A stretch of 64,000 bases of DNA from Bacteroidales bacterium (GTDB lineage: Bacteria; Bacteroidota; Bacteroidia; Bacteroidales; VadinHA17): NCBI GenBank assembly GCA_003142255.1, contig PLLO01000001.1, positions 1 through 64,000 of the forward strand. The letters run 5' to 3'. The translations under genes were made by a program, and so were the position numbers. Of the stretch, positions 25,437 through 34,274 are shown one piece after another. The notes under the pieces were generated by a model, which was not told the DNA's origin, did no database searches, and saw only the letters and a list, made by a program, of their open reading frames with translations. Every line of letters begins with the position of its first letter. The stretch's first letter is position 1.

Positions 25437-25469
25437 TAACTATTCTATGTTGGTTATCGTAAAACTAAT

Positions 25470-26954
25470 TTATTTTCCCGACATGATTCTTTCCGCAACA
25501 AGTTTTGATGACATCAGAATGTTCGGAATGCCGTTGCCGGGATGAGTGCTTCCTCCTACAAAATAAAGATTATGATATTTGTCGTGACGGTTGTGCGGGC
25601 GGAAATATCCCATCTGCATCATGTTGTGGCCGAGGCTGCCGAAGACCGATCCTCTCGTGATATTACAAACTGTTTCCCAGCTCTCCGGAGTGTAACAGAT
25701 CTCGAATTTAATATGTTCTTCGATATCTGACAGGCCAAGCTTTTTAAGCCGTTCAATAACCGCGGAGCGAGTCTTTTGCTTAAGCAGGGTCCAATCCTGG
25801 TCCTTTGTCTTGTCGATATGGGCGGCACCGACAACAATGGAAAGAGTATCATGGCCTTCAGGAGCAGCCGAAGGGTCGGACCGGACCGGAGCATGAAGAT
25901 AGAAGCTTGGCTGATCGCCGAGTGTTTTATCAATGAATATCCTGTCAAGCCCCTCCCTGAAGTCGTCGGAAAGGAACACGTTGTGATGCTTCAGCTGAGG
26001 ATAAGTTTTGTCAAGTCCCCAGTGAAAGCATATTGCGGAGCATGAGTAATTCATCCTGTCAATCCTTGATGATTTTCTCCTGTCGGGAAGGAGATTGCGA
26101 TATACATAGGGTAGATCTGCATTGGCTACAATGATGTCAGCCTTTATTTCACTGCCATCTTCGAGTATGATTCCCTCAGCATTCTTCCCTGCAATATTGA
26201 TCTTCGTCACGCCGCTGTTGAAATAGAACTTTACACCAAGTGATTTGGCGGCATTGAAGAGTTTCTCAACGATTGAATACATTCCTCCGTGCGGGAAGAA
26301 TGACCCTTCAGTGAGCTCGGCTGCCGGCACCATGGAGAAGAGTGCGGGGGAGTTGAAGGGACTCTGCCCCACATAGATGTTCTGAAAGGTGTAGGCCATC
26401 ATCAGGTGGGGATGGTGGAAAAACTTCCTGGCATAATTCCAGTTAGAGATATAAGTCTTGAGCCTTATGAGAAGGCCAATATTTTTAAAGTTTGCAAACT
26501 GGAAGATATTATAGAAATTACGTCCTACGAGTTTATCCATTCCGAGCCTGAAGATATTATACCCTGCCGTCACATATTTTTTTGATTTTTCAAAGCTGCC
26601 CGGCTCTATCTTTTCGAGCTGCTTTTTCATCCTTGGTTCATCGGAAGTGAAGTCTATCTTTTCCCCGTTGTCGAACCAGATTGTGTACAGGTCTTCCATA
26701 GGAACAATATCTTTTCCTTCTTCGAGGCTGATGCCCAGCTCACCGAAGACCTGGCGGTAAACGCCGGGCATGAGAAGCATTGTTGCTCCCAGGTCGAACC
26801 GGTGTCCATCGCGGATCAGTTGTCCGCACCGCCCTCCAGGGGATAAATTCTTTTCATAAACGCATACCTCATAACCATTCTTTGCCAGGTAAACGGCAGT
26901 TGCAATTCCTCCTATGCCGGCGCCGATTATGACGGCCGTCTTATTTTTGATCAT
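25470..26954 (-). CDS. crtI: phytoene desaturase
   Basis: A 494-residue FAD-dependent CrtI-type desaturase converting phytoene to neurosporene or lycopene. The N-terminal dinucleotide fold GAGIGGIATAVYLAKNGYEV (residues 11-30) and PGGRCG follow the family, and the C-terminal FAD contact FVGGSTHPGNGIPN (about 468-481) is intact. Length is standard (490-510). It precedes crtB in a two-gene operon, with no other carotenoid gene adjacent. The 150-bp upstream region before the alarmone synthetase stop codon probably holds its promoter, but I could not place a clear -7 box there. Confidence 0.94.
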   Translation of the reverse strand: MIKNKTAVIIGAGIGGIATAVYLAKNGYEVCVYEKNLSPGGRCGQLIRDGHRFDLGATMLLMPGVYRQVFGELGISLEEGKDIVPMEDLYTIWFDNGEKIDFTSDEPRMKKQLEKIEPGSFEKSKKYVTAGYNIFRLGMDKLVGRNFYNIFQFANFKNIGLLIRLKTYISNWNYARKFFHHPHLMMAYTFQNIYVGQSPFNSPALFSMVPAAELTEGSFFPHGGMYSIVEKLFNAAKSLGVKFYFNSGVTKINIAGKNAEGIILEDGSEIKADIIVANADLPYVYRNLLPDRRKSSRIDRMNYSCSAICFHWGLDKTYPQLKHHNVFLSDDFREGLDRIFIDKTLGDQPSFYLHAPVRSDPSAAPEGHDTLSIVVGAAHIDKTKDQDWTLLKQKTRSAVIERLKKLGLSDIEEHIKFEICYTPESWETVCNITRGSVFGSLGHNMMQMGYFRPHNRHDKYHNLYFVGGSTHPGNGIPNILMSSKLVAERIMSGK

Positions 26955-27103
26955 ATTATAGTTCTGAAGTAATAAATAAGACTTTTGTAAAAGACGACGG
27001 AAATCTGCTATTGTTTCAAATAATTGAATTTAAAATTAATTTTTCAACTGAAACTAATAGCTTCTTCTTTCAAAAAGAAGGAATGGATTATCATAAGGTG
27101 GTC

Positions 27104-27802
27104 TTACTTTTTATCTGAGCTTTTTGGCGGTATCGTAACGTTATACAAGCTCTGCATTCTCAGATCGATATTGGAAATGATATCAGCGCATTCTTTTAAT
27201 TCCCTGGTGAGATTATCCGTTTTGCCTTCGATCAGCTTATATGACAGATCATGTTCAAGCGATGCCCAGAAATCCATCGCAATAGTACGTATCTGAACCT
27301 CGATCTTGACAAGTTCGGTGCTCTCCGATAAAAATACAGGAACAGTAACGATCAGGTGGAGGCTTCTGTATCCGTTTGGTTTTGGATTTTTTATATAATC
27401 TGATCTGCGGATCACTTTAATATCGTCCTGTGAAGTCAGAAGGTCGGCAATCAGGTAGATATCGTCGATGTAGGAACAGATTACGCGAACGCCTGCTGTA
27501 TCAGTAAGGTTTTCCCTTGCCGATTCAACGCTGAGGTCAAAGCCGAGCCGCGACAGTTTATTTATTATGCTCGTTGGTGTTTTGACCCTGGCTTTTATCT
27601 GATGTATCGGATTGCGATCCTTTGCATGCTTGAATTCATCATTCAGGGTTTCAAGCTTAGTTGTAATTTCACGGGTGGCTGACAAATAAAGATTCTCTGT
27701 TATCAGGAGAGAATTGATAATTGCAACAACATCGTCCGGCAAATTCTTGTCCGTCAGTCCATCAAATATATAAGCGGCTTTTGTCAGATCAATTTTTGTC
27801 AT
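27104..27802 (-). CDS. relQ: small alarmone synthetase, RelQ type
   Basis: A 232-residue (p)ppGpp synthetase with only the RelA/SpoT synthetase domain, without the hydrolase or regulatory domains. Visible motifs: RVKTPTSIINKLSRLG (about 68), LTDTAGVRVICSYIDDIYLI (about 100), NPKPNGYRSLHLIV (about 137) and VEVQIRTIAMDFWASLEHDL (about 168), all close to the RelQ/YjbM group. It makes ppGpp/pppGpp independently of ribosomes, usually under envelope or salt stress. It starts one base after the MFS gene stop codon and is last in an operon with a phosphatidyltransferase and Ca2+ ATPase, which is an unusual setting. Confidence 0.93.
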   Translation of the reverse strand: MTKIDLTKAAYIFDGLTDKNLPDDVVAIINSLLITENLYLSATREITTKLETLNDEFKHAKDRNPIHQIKARVKTPTSIINKLSRLGFDLSVESARENLTDTAGVRVICSYIDDIYLIADLLTSQDDIKVIRRSDYIKNPKPNGYRSLHLIVTVPVFLSESTELVKIEVQIRTIAMDFWASLEHDLSYKLIEGKTDNLTRELKECADIISNIDLRMQSLYNVTIPPKSSDKK

Positions 27803-27803
27803 T

Positions 27804-29048
27804 TTATTTTTCAGTAAGTATATTAGTTTTTGTACTTCTAAGAATCATTTTTTCTCTTCGGATAAAGAATAACATCAGAATGGCGGAAATTATTGCAGTT
27901 ACGGCACCAAAATAAAATGGAATGTGCGAATTGACTTTATCGTAAAGCAATCCTGCAATTAAGCTTGCCGGCAACAGCGTTATGCCAAGCAAAGCATTAT
28001 AAATTCCGAGTCCTGTGCCCTGCTTGTTATGATCGACCATATCGGAAATAAATGCTTTTTGTATCCCGTCAGTTGCTGCTGAATATAAACCATATAATGC
28101 AAATAGAAATATAATGGTTGCCACACTTCCTGTAACACCAAAACCGTAATAAACTATTGCATATATCAGAAATCCTGCAACGAGAATTCTTTCTTTACCG
28201 ATTCTGTCAGAAAGGGAACCTAATGGAATAGCCAGTAACACTGAAACAATGCTAGTGACCAGGTAAACAAGCGGAATAAATGCAACTTTTACACCTACCT
28301 CATTGGCCTTAACCATCAGTAATGCATCAGTGGAATTACCGAGAGTAAAAATGAATATGATACCCAGAAAAAGATAAAATTTCGGTGGGAAATCTTTAAA
28401 ATGAAATTTTTTAAACAGACTTTCTTTATTTTTTTTAGCCTCTTTAATGCCGAAAATAATAACGAAAATACTCAGAACTGCCGGTATCCCGGCCAGCAGG
28501 AATATAAGCCTGTAATTTAAGGGGAAAAAGATCAATAGCGCAAATGCAGCCAGAGGGCCTAATATTGCACCACTATTGTCCATGGCTTTCTGCAACCCAA
28601 AGCTTTTACCTGTTTCTCCGTTGGACACTGATCCTGCGACAAGGCTGTCGCGCGGGGCAGTGCGGATGCCTTTGCCGAACCTCTCTATAAAGCGGAGGTA
28701 CAATACCTGCATAGGCGAAATTACAAACGAATATAGCGGTATGATAAGGGCAGAAATTCCATATCCTATAAGCATAAATGGTTTGTTTTTGCCAATCTTA
28801 TCGCTCCAGAAACCAGATAGTGTTTTTACCAGTGCGGCAGTGCTCTCGGCAATTCCCTCAATAAGCGATAAGCTTGTTTTTGAAGCGCCGATTGAGAGTA
28901 AGAACATAGGCATAACCGAATAAACCATCTTCACGGAAGTATCCGTAAGAAAGCTCGTCAACCCGGTAAACATTATGTTCCTGTTAAATCCAAAAAACCT
29001 TTTCTCTTTTCCGGGGTCAGTATTCATTTCTATTTCTTCGGTCATCAT
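27804..29048 (-). CDS. MFS transporter
   Basis: A 414-residue inner-membrane major facilitator protein with about 12 hydrophobic helices. The loop 2-3 motif region reads GFWSDKIGKNKPFMLIGY (about 83-100) and a second copy GSLSDRIGKERILVAGF lies near 280, as in MFS halves. A conserved FGKGIRTAPRDSLVAGS segment near 123 is typical of a bacterial MFS subgroup often found in stress loci. The N-terminal 20 residues are polar and cytoplasmic. The start is one base after the phosphatidyltransferase stop codon, and relQ starts one base after its own stop codon, so translation is probably coupled. Substrate unknown. Confidence 0.9.
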   Translation of the reverse strand: MMTEEIEMNTDPGKEKRFFGFNRNIMFTGLTSFLTDTSVKMVYSVMPMFLLSIGASKTSLSLIEGIAESTAALVKTLSGFWSDKIGKNKPFMLIGYGISALIIPLYSFVISPMQVLYLRFIERFGKGIRTAPRDSLVAGSVSNGETGKSFGLQKAMDNSGAILGPLAAFALLIFFPLNYRLIFLLAGIPAVLSIFVIIFGIKEAKKNKESLFKKFHFKDFPPKFYLFLGIIFIFTLGNSTDALLMVKANEVGVKVAFIPLVYLVTSIVSVLLAIPLGSLSDRIGKERILVAGFLIYAIVYYGFGVTGSVATIIFLFALYGLYSAATDGIQKAFISDMVDHNKQGTGLGIYNALLGITLLPASLIAGLLYDKVNSHIPFYFGAVTAIISAILMLFFIRREKMILRSTKTNILTEK

Positions 29049-29049
29049 T

Positions 29050-29751
29050 TTACTCCCTCAGTTTATTTTCTTTTTCCTCTATATCAAGGGCATTAGCCAG
29101 CCGGAGCAACTTTATTGTGCTGAAAATATTGACGAGAAATAAAATGGCACATACAAATATTGCAGAATACATTATAGAGCCTTTTAAAAGTACTTCAACC
29201 ACCAATATGGCGGAAACAATAATTCTTACTTCTGTTGGTCCGAACAGCCCGGTATCAATGGTATATTTCCCGGTGGCTTTATATCTTAACAGGGTGGTAA
29301 TTATAGCCCAGCCATACAGGACAACAAAACCGAATCCCAGTATTTTCCAATTGCCATCTGTATAAATCATGTATCCGCAACCTATTAGTATTGTGGTCAG
29401 CCAGTCTACTGTAAGATCGAGAGAAAATCCGTACCATTTTCGGGGTTGGTTGCGGAAGTAGGCAAGCCTGCCATCAAGGGAATCGCCGAACCAGTTTATC
29501 ATAAACCCCAGAATTCCCAGAAGAAGATAATCTTTGTTGACATATGTTGCTAAAATGAAACTTAACATTACTATCAGGCTTCCCATAAATCCGATAAAGG
29601 TGAGCATATCTGATTTAATCCAGGAAGGGATACACTGAACTAAAAAAACGAGAGCCTCCTGCTCATATTTTTTCAGAAGATTGGTCCTGGATCTGTTTTT
29701 TGTAATGGTTTTGAGTATTTCTAATGCTTCCTGAGATAAAAAGGATTTCAT
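29050..29751 (-). CDS. CDP-alcohol phosphatidyltransferase family protein
   Basis: A 233-residue membrane enzyme of the family that joins CDP-diacylglycerol (or another CDP-alcohol) to a polar acceptor to make phospholipids. About six hydrophobic segments. The signature lies near residues 88-114: D-x2-D-G-x2-A-Y-x9-G-x3-D-x3-D, so all four Asp are kept, but the usual Arg after Ala is replaced by Tyr, with an Arg two positions on. Substrate could be inositol, glycerol phosphate, serine or another alcohol. It sits 23 bp downstream of the Ca2+ ATPase and one base before the MFS gene. Confidence 0.85.
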   Translation of the reverse strand: MKSFLSQEALEILKTITKNRSRTNLLKKYEQEALVFLVQCIPSWIKSDMLTFIGFMGSLIVMLSFILATYVNKDYLLLGILGFMINWFGDSLDGRLAYFRNQPRKWYGFSLDLTVDWLTTILIGCGYMIYTDGNWKILGFGFVVLYGWAIITTLLRYKATGKYTIDTGLFGPTEVRIIVSAILVVEVLLKGSIMYSAIFVCAILFLVNIFSTIKLLRLANALDIEEKENKLRE

Positions 29752-29774
29752 ATATAAGGTTTTATTATTATAAT

Positions 29775-32474
29775 TTATTCATCCAGCCCGTCGGGATCTT
29801 TCCCATCACCATCTCTGGTACCATTGATTTTGAATAATTTAAAGAGATCGACCACTAAAATAGGGATAAGAGACATCAGTATCACTATCCACCAGTGTTT
29901 CGGATCCAGCTTTGTCAGGTTGAATGCATAGCGTAAAGCAGGCACAAGCAATATCAAAAGCATCAGTCCTGCAGAAACCAGAATAGCTCCTATCAGGGGT
30001 TTATTCCGAAGGGGACTTATTGCGAAAGATGATCTTGTGTTTGAATGCAGATTACGGACATGGATCAGCTCTGCAAAAACAAGTGTTGAAAATGCCATCG
30101 TCTGGCCCAGGATAATTCCTCCATCGTGAACTCCTATAAGGTAAGCTGCAAGAGGAATCAAACCAATCATTAAGCCCTGATACATTATTCTCCAAACCAT
30201 GCCCCTGGTCATAAAGCCTTTTTTCGAATTACCGGGCTTGCGGTTCATGATGTTTTTTTCGGCAGGATCAACACTAAGCGCAAGTGCCGGCAAACTATCG
30301 GTCACCAGGTTAACCCAGAGAATATGGATAGGCAAAAGAGGCGCCCCAAGGTTCAAAACTGAAGTTATAAGCAAGAGGAATATCTCACCAACATTAGTTG
30401 ATAGCAGAAACAGGATGGCCTTGAGTATATTATCATAGATCCTTCTACCCTCCTCGACTGCTGAAACGATAGTCGCAAAATTATCATCAGTGAGAATCAT
30501 GTCGGCCGCACTTTTCGCCACATCAGTACCCATCTTACCCATGGCAGCACCTATATCTGCCTGCTTCAAAGCCGGGGCATCGTTCACTCCGTCGCCGGTC
30601 ATTGCCACCACTTCATTATGAGACTGCCATGCTTTAACTATGCGGACCTTATGTTCGGGGGCCACCCTTGCATAAACCGAATAACGGGCGACATTCTTAT
30701 AAAAATCATCTTCGCTGATCTTTTCCAGCTCGGCACCCGTGATGGCAATATCACCCTTCTTATAGATACCGATCTCGCGGGCAATGGCCACAGCAGTATT
30801 CTTATGATCACCCGTGATCATCACGGGACGGATACCTGCCGTCCTGCATTTTGCCACAGCATCGATCACTTCAGGTCTGGCAGGATCAATCATACCCAGC
30901 AATCCGATAAATATAAGGTCATTCTCCAGTTCCCCAATCTCAACCTTCTGAGGTGCTTCAGGCAGATCCTTGAATGCCATTGTAAGAACGCGAAGAGCTG
31001 AATCGGCCATTGATTCGTTAGCCCTGCTTATCAGAGACCTGTCTTCCGGTGTGAGCGGCCTGATCTTTCCGTGCATCACTATTCTGTTGCAAACGCTCAG
31101 GACCTCATCGAGTCCTCCCTTTACGTTTACCCGTGTGCTTTGCTTTGACATCCGGTTGACTGTCGTCATTCTTTTGCGTTCTGAGTCAAAAGGGATTTCA
31201 GCGACACGGGGATATGATTTTTCAAGGTCATCTTTTAATACTCCGTATAATGCGCCAAAATCCAGCAGGGCCGTCTCAGTAGGATCTCCTGTAAATTCAA
31301 ATTCGGCGTTTTCCCCGGCTCTCATAGTGGCATCTGCGCACAGTACAGAAATTGAAAGCAAACTATTTTCTTCATCATTAAGCCTGCTTGCCGGGGCACT
31401 CCTCTTGATCCTGTCCTTTAAATGGTTTACATAAGCCTCGACAACGGTCATTTTATTCTGAGTGAGCGTTCCTGTTTTGTCAGAACAGATCACTGTTGCA
31501 CTGCCAAGCGTTTCAACTGAAGGAAGAGTACGGATTATTGCATTGCGCTTCACAAGACGCTGAACACCCAATGCAAGAACGACAGTCGATACTGCTGGAA
31601 GCCCTTCCGGGATGGCAGCCACAGCAAGACTGACTGCTGTCATGAACATGCTCAGGATTGAGTTGCCATATAAGATACCTACAACAAATATTACTGCACA
31701 GATGATCAATGCGGCAATTCCAAGAACCTTGCCAAGTTGTTCAAGACGCCGGCTCATCGGAGTCTCCGTGTCATTCGTCTGCTGAAGCATATCAGCTATT
31801 CTGCCTACTTCGGTCTGCATACCGGTTGCAACAACAACGCCGCGTCCGCGTCCATAAGTTACCATACCGCTCGAGAACGCCATATTGACACGGTCGCCAA
31901 GAGCAATATCTTCATCCGTCAGCGCTTCTGACTTCTTTTCAACAGGTAAGGATTCACCGGTCATTGCCGACTCCTGTATCTTTAGATTAACCGCTTCTGT
32001 CAGACGCAAATCGGCAGGTATAATAGCCCCGGTCTCAAGTATGACAATATCTCCGGGAACCAGGTCTTTTGTATTTATCTCAATTACTTTCCCGTCACGC
32101 AATACCTTGGTAACAGGAGCTGCAAGGTTCTTCAGTGCCTCGAGAGATGATTCGGCCTTTTTTTCCTGGAAGGCGCCGATAAAAGCATTTAAAACAAGTA
32201 TCCCAAGAATGACGAATGTATCCAGCAGTCCTTCCCCGTTCATCACGCCGACAAATCCGGAGATTGCTGCTGCAATCAGAAGGATGATAATCATAAAGCT
32301 CTTAAACTGGTCAAAGAACATCTTAAGGAATGTCTTATTCTTTTTTGAAACCAGCTGGTTATAGCCATATTCCTCCAATCTTCTGTTAACTTCTTCAGAA
32401 GACAGGCCCTCTTCTTTCCCGACATTAAAGTGAGCAAGAATTACTTCTACGCTATTATTATAGTAAGATTTCAT
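29775..32474 (-). CDS. P-type Ca2+-transporting ATPase (P2 type)
   Basis: An 899-residue cation-exporting P-type ATPase. Landmarks: actuator motif TGES (about 171), PEGLPA in M4 (about 288; this sequence marks SERCA/PMCA-like Ca2+ pumps), phosphorylation motif DKTGTLT (Asp about 328), KGGLDEVL in the nucleotide domain, TGDGVNDAPALK hinge (about 625), and M6 NLVTDSLPALAL supplying ion-site residues. N-terminal cation-ATPase domain and about ten transmembrane helices are present, and length is typical. It is first in a four-gene operon with phosphatidyltransferase, MFS and relQ. Calcium is the most likely ion; Na+ or Mn2+ cannot be ruled out. Confidence 0.94.
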   Translation of the reverse strand: MKSYYNNSVEVILAHFNVGKEEGLSSEEVNRRLEEYGYNQLVSKKNKTFLKMFFDQFKSFMIIILLIAAAISGFVGVMNGEGLLDTFVILGILVLNAFIGAFQEKKAESSLEALKNLAAPVTKVLRDGKVIEINTKDLVPGDIVILETGAIIPADLRLTEAVNLKIQESAMTGESLPVEKKSEALTDEDIALGDRVNMAFSSGMVTYGRGRGVVVATGMQTEVGRIADMLQQTNDTETPMSRRLEQLGKVLGIAALIICAVIFVVGILYGNSILSMFMTAVSLAVAAIPEGLPAVSTVVLALGVQRLVKRNAIIRTLPSVETLGSATVICSDKTGTLTQNKMTVVEAYVNHLKDRIKRSAPASRLNDEENSLLSISVLCADATMRAGENAEFEFTGDPTETALLDFGALYGVLKDDLEKSYPRVAEIPFDSERKRMTTVNRMSKQSTRVNVKGGLDEVLSVCNRIVMHGKIRPLTPEDRSLISRANESMADSALRVLTMAFKDLPEAPQKVEIGELENDLIFIGLLGMIDPARPEVIDAVAKCRTAGIRPVMITGDHKNTAVAIAREIGIYKKGDIAITGAELEKISEDDFYKNVARYSVYARVAPEHKVRIVKAWQSHNEVVAMTGDGVNDAPALKQADIGAAMGKMGTDVAKSAADMILTDDNFATIVSAVEEGRRIYDNILKAILFLLSTNVGEIFLLLITSVLNLGAPLLPIHILWVNLVTDSLPALALSVDPAEKNIMNRKPGNSKKGFMTRGMVWRIMYQGLMIGLIPLAAYLIGVHDGGIILGQTMAFSTLVFAELIHVRNLHSNTRSSFAISPLRNKPLIGAILVSAGLMLLILLVPALRYAFNLTKLDPKHWWIVILMSLIPILVVDLFKLFKINGTRDGDGKDPDGLDE

Positions 32475-32519
32475 AAAAAGCCATTAAGGTGTTTCAGATT
32501 ATCTACCTTTAAGTACCCG

Positions 32520-32527
32520 CAAAATTA
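32520..32527 (-). promoter_or_regulatory. -7 box of the Ca2+ ATPase operon
   Basis: On the minus strand TAATTTTG fits TAnnTTTG, 45 bases before the ATPase start codon and behind the ABC permease gene. No clear -33 TTG is seen. Confidence 0.5.
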
Positions 32528-32562
32528 ACTAAAATATGGTTATGAGGAAGAATGCAACCTCT

Positions 32563-33351
32563 TCAGTGCTGATCGGCATACCGCCACCAGGCAACTGTGC
32601 CGCCGATACCCAGTATTGTTGTGAGTCCGAGGATCACATAACTTATTATTTCCGGCTTCGGACTGAATGGTCCGGAAACCCCACTGATCAGACCAGGAAT
32701 TGCCCAGGGGAAATAAGGTGTTATTGATGGCAGACCAAGAAAAAGAAACTGAGTGGAAATGAGGAGAAGGATAGTAACCCCTACAGGCAGAAGATAACCC
32801 CTGCTGATACACGTTATAAGAGAAATAACAGGGAACAGGAGTATCGTCAGCAGTGAACTTACTGTATAGATACGTAAATTTTTCAACATAAGTTCGCTGC
32901 TCCAGCCATCAAGATGAACCGCGAGGCCTGCCAGTAGTGCACATACAAAAAGAAGGCTCATGAGCAGAATACTCCAGGTGAAGGCAATGACAAATTTTGC
33001 CAGTACGATATTTACACGTGATACAGGAAGGGCAAGCAGATCTTTGATCACCCTGTCGGAGTACTCCCTGCCAAAAACCCATATTGTTACTATTGCCGGA
33101 CCAACCAGCCCAAGAATAAGGGCCATCTGAAGCATTAGTCCGAAAAATACATGCCAGTCAGCTTTGGCTATAAAGGAGGCTTTTGTGCTCAGGATGGCTG
33201 AATTACCTGCAATTTCAGGGTGCTTTGCGACCAGCATCATGAAGCCAAGCATGAAGGCAATAAATGCAAAAAAGATTAATGTTCCCCATAACATCTTTGA
33301 TTTCAGGGCTTTGCTCATTTCAACATAAAGTGCTGCAGCAAACTCTTTCAT
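32563..33351 (-). CDS. ABC transporter permease
   Basis: A 262-residue inner-membrane subunit of the ABC-2 type with six hydrophobic segments (about 20-45, 65-95, 110-140, 145-170, 175-200, 228-250). FGREYSDRVIKDLLALPVSR (about 89) is the cytoplasmic coupling region typical of such permeases. Its start codon overlaps the stop codon of the ATP-binding subunit by the TCAT/ATGA arrangement, so the two are translated together. Such pairs export lipids, antibiotics or peptides; the substrate is not evident. It ends 88 bp before the Ca2+ ATPase operon, which has its own -7 box. Confidence 0.88.
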   Translation of the reverse strand: MKEFAAALYVEMSKALKSKMLWGTLIFFAFIAFMLGFMMLVAKHPEIAGNSAILSTKASFIAKADWHVFFGLMLQMALILGLVGPAIVTIWVFGREYSDRVIKDLLALPVSRVNIVLAKFVIAFTWSILLMSLLFVCALLAGLAVHLDGWSSELMLKNLRIYTVSSLLTILLFPVISLITCISRGYLLPVGVTILLLISTQFLFLGLPSITPYFPWAIPGLISGVSGPFSPKPEIISYVILGLTTILGIGGTVAWWRYADQH

Positions 33352-34274
33352 CGTTCACCTCCCTTCATCTTTATTACCCTGAGAAAAAAAGCTTCAAGAT
33401 CTTCCTCTTCAACTTTGATCAGAGAGGGAGGGAATCCAGAGTTTACCAGAAGAGCAGAAATTTTCTCAGGGTATGAAACTGCTTCCTTATCTTTTATCTC
33501 CAGAACACCTTCATCTGTCAGAACCGTGGCGAATCCACTCTTTTCCAGTATATTTCCTGCACCCATTATGTCTTTTGATTTAACCCGCAAACATACTTTT
33601 CTCTGGTTTTCCATATCGCTTACTGAAGATTCATGAAGGAGCACTCCCTCATGAATGATACCAATACGAGTGGCAAACTTCGATATTTCACCGAGAATAT
33701 GGCTTGAGATAAATACTGTAACGCCTTTATTAAGAGCAAGATCCTTCAGCATCTCCCTGATCTCGACTATCCCTGCCGGATCGAGCCCGTTTGCTGGCTC
33801 ATCGAGAAGAAGCAGCGCCGGATTATGTATCATGGCTTTCGCAAGCCCGAGCCGTTGTGAATTGCCAAGAGAAAGGTTTTTTGCAATTATATCGCTGTAT
33901 TGCCCCAGATTGAACTTCTCAATTATGAGATCAACACATCCAGGGTATTTTATCATTCTCAGTCGTCTAACCAGATCAAGATTTTCCCTGACGGTAAGGT
34001 CGGGATATGAATAGGGTACCTCAACAAGGTAGCCGATATCTTTCCACATGGCCGGGTTGCCAGGAGTCACTTTTACACTATTCAGATAAGCTGCTCCCGA
34101 AGTTGATCTTATCATTCCAAGAAGCATTCTGATAGTTGTTGTCTTCCCTGCTCCGTTGAGGCCCAGGAATCCATAAATTTCACCACGGCTGACGTTTATC
34201 GAGACATTATCGACAGCTTTAAGCTTGCCATAAAGCTTCGAAAGATTTTCAGTTCTGATTACTGTATCCATCAT
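33348..34274 (-). CDS. ABC transporter ATP-binding protein
   Basis: A 308-residue ATPase subunit. Walker [10 protein letters not shown] (about 38-46), signature [12 protein letters not shown] (about 135; a variant of LSGGQ), Walker [11 protein letters not shown] (about 152-161) and the H-loop segment ISSHILGE (about 190) are intact. The C-terminal 80 residues are an accessory domain seen in ABC-2 drug and antimicrobial-peptide exporters of the BcrA/CcmA type. The gene overlaps the GH95 stop codon by four bases (ATGA) upstream and the permease start downstream. A self-protection or export role is possible but not shown. Confidence 0.92.
   Translation of the reverse strand: MMDTVIRTENLSKLYGKLKAVDNVSINVSRGEIYGFLGLNGAGKTTTIRMLLGMIRSTSGAAYLNSVKVTPGNPAMWKDIGYLVEVPYSYPDLTVRENLDLVRRLRMIKYPGCVDLIIEKFNLGQYSDIIAKNLSLGNSQRLGLAKAMIHNPALLLLDEPANGLDPAGIVEIREMLKDLALNKGVTVFISSHILGEISKFATRIGIIHEGVLLHESSVSDMENQRKVCLRVKSKDIMGAGNILEKSGFATVLTDEGVLEIKDKEAVSYPEKISALLVNSGFPPSLIKVEEEDLEAFFLRVIKMKGGER

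Noticed and set aside
31885..32364. 159-codon frame antisense to the Ca2+ ATPase
   Set aside because: Ser-rich shadow frame of a well-supported gene.
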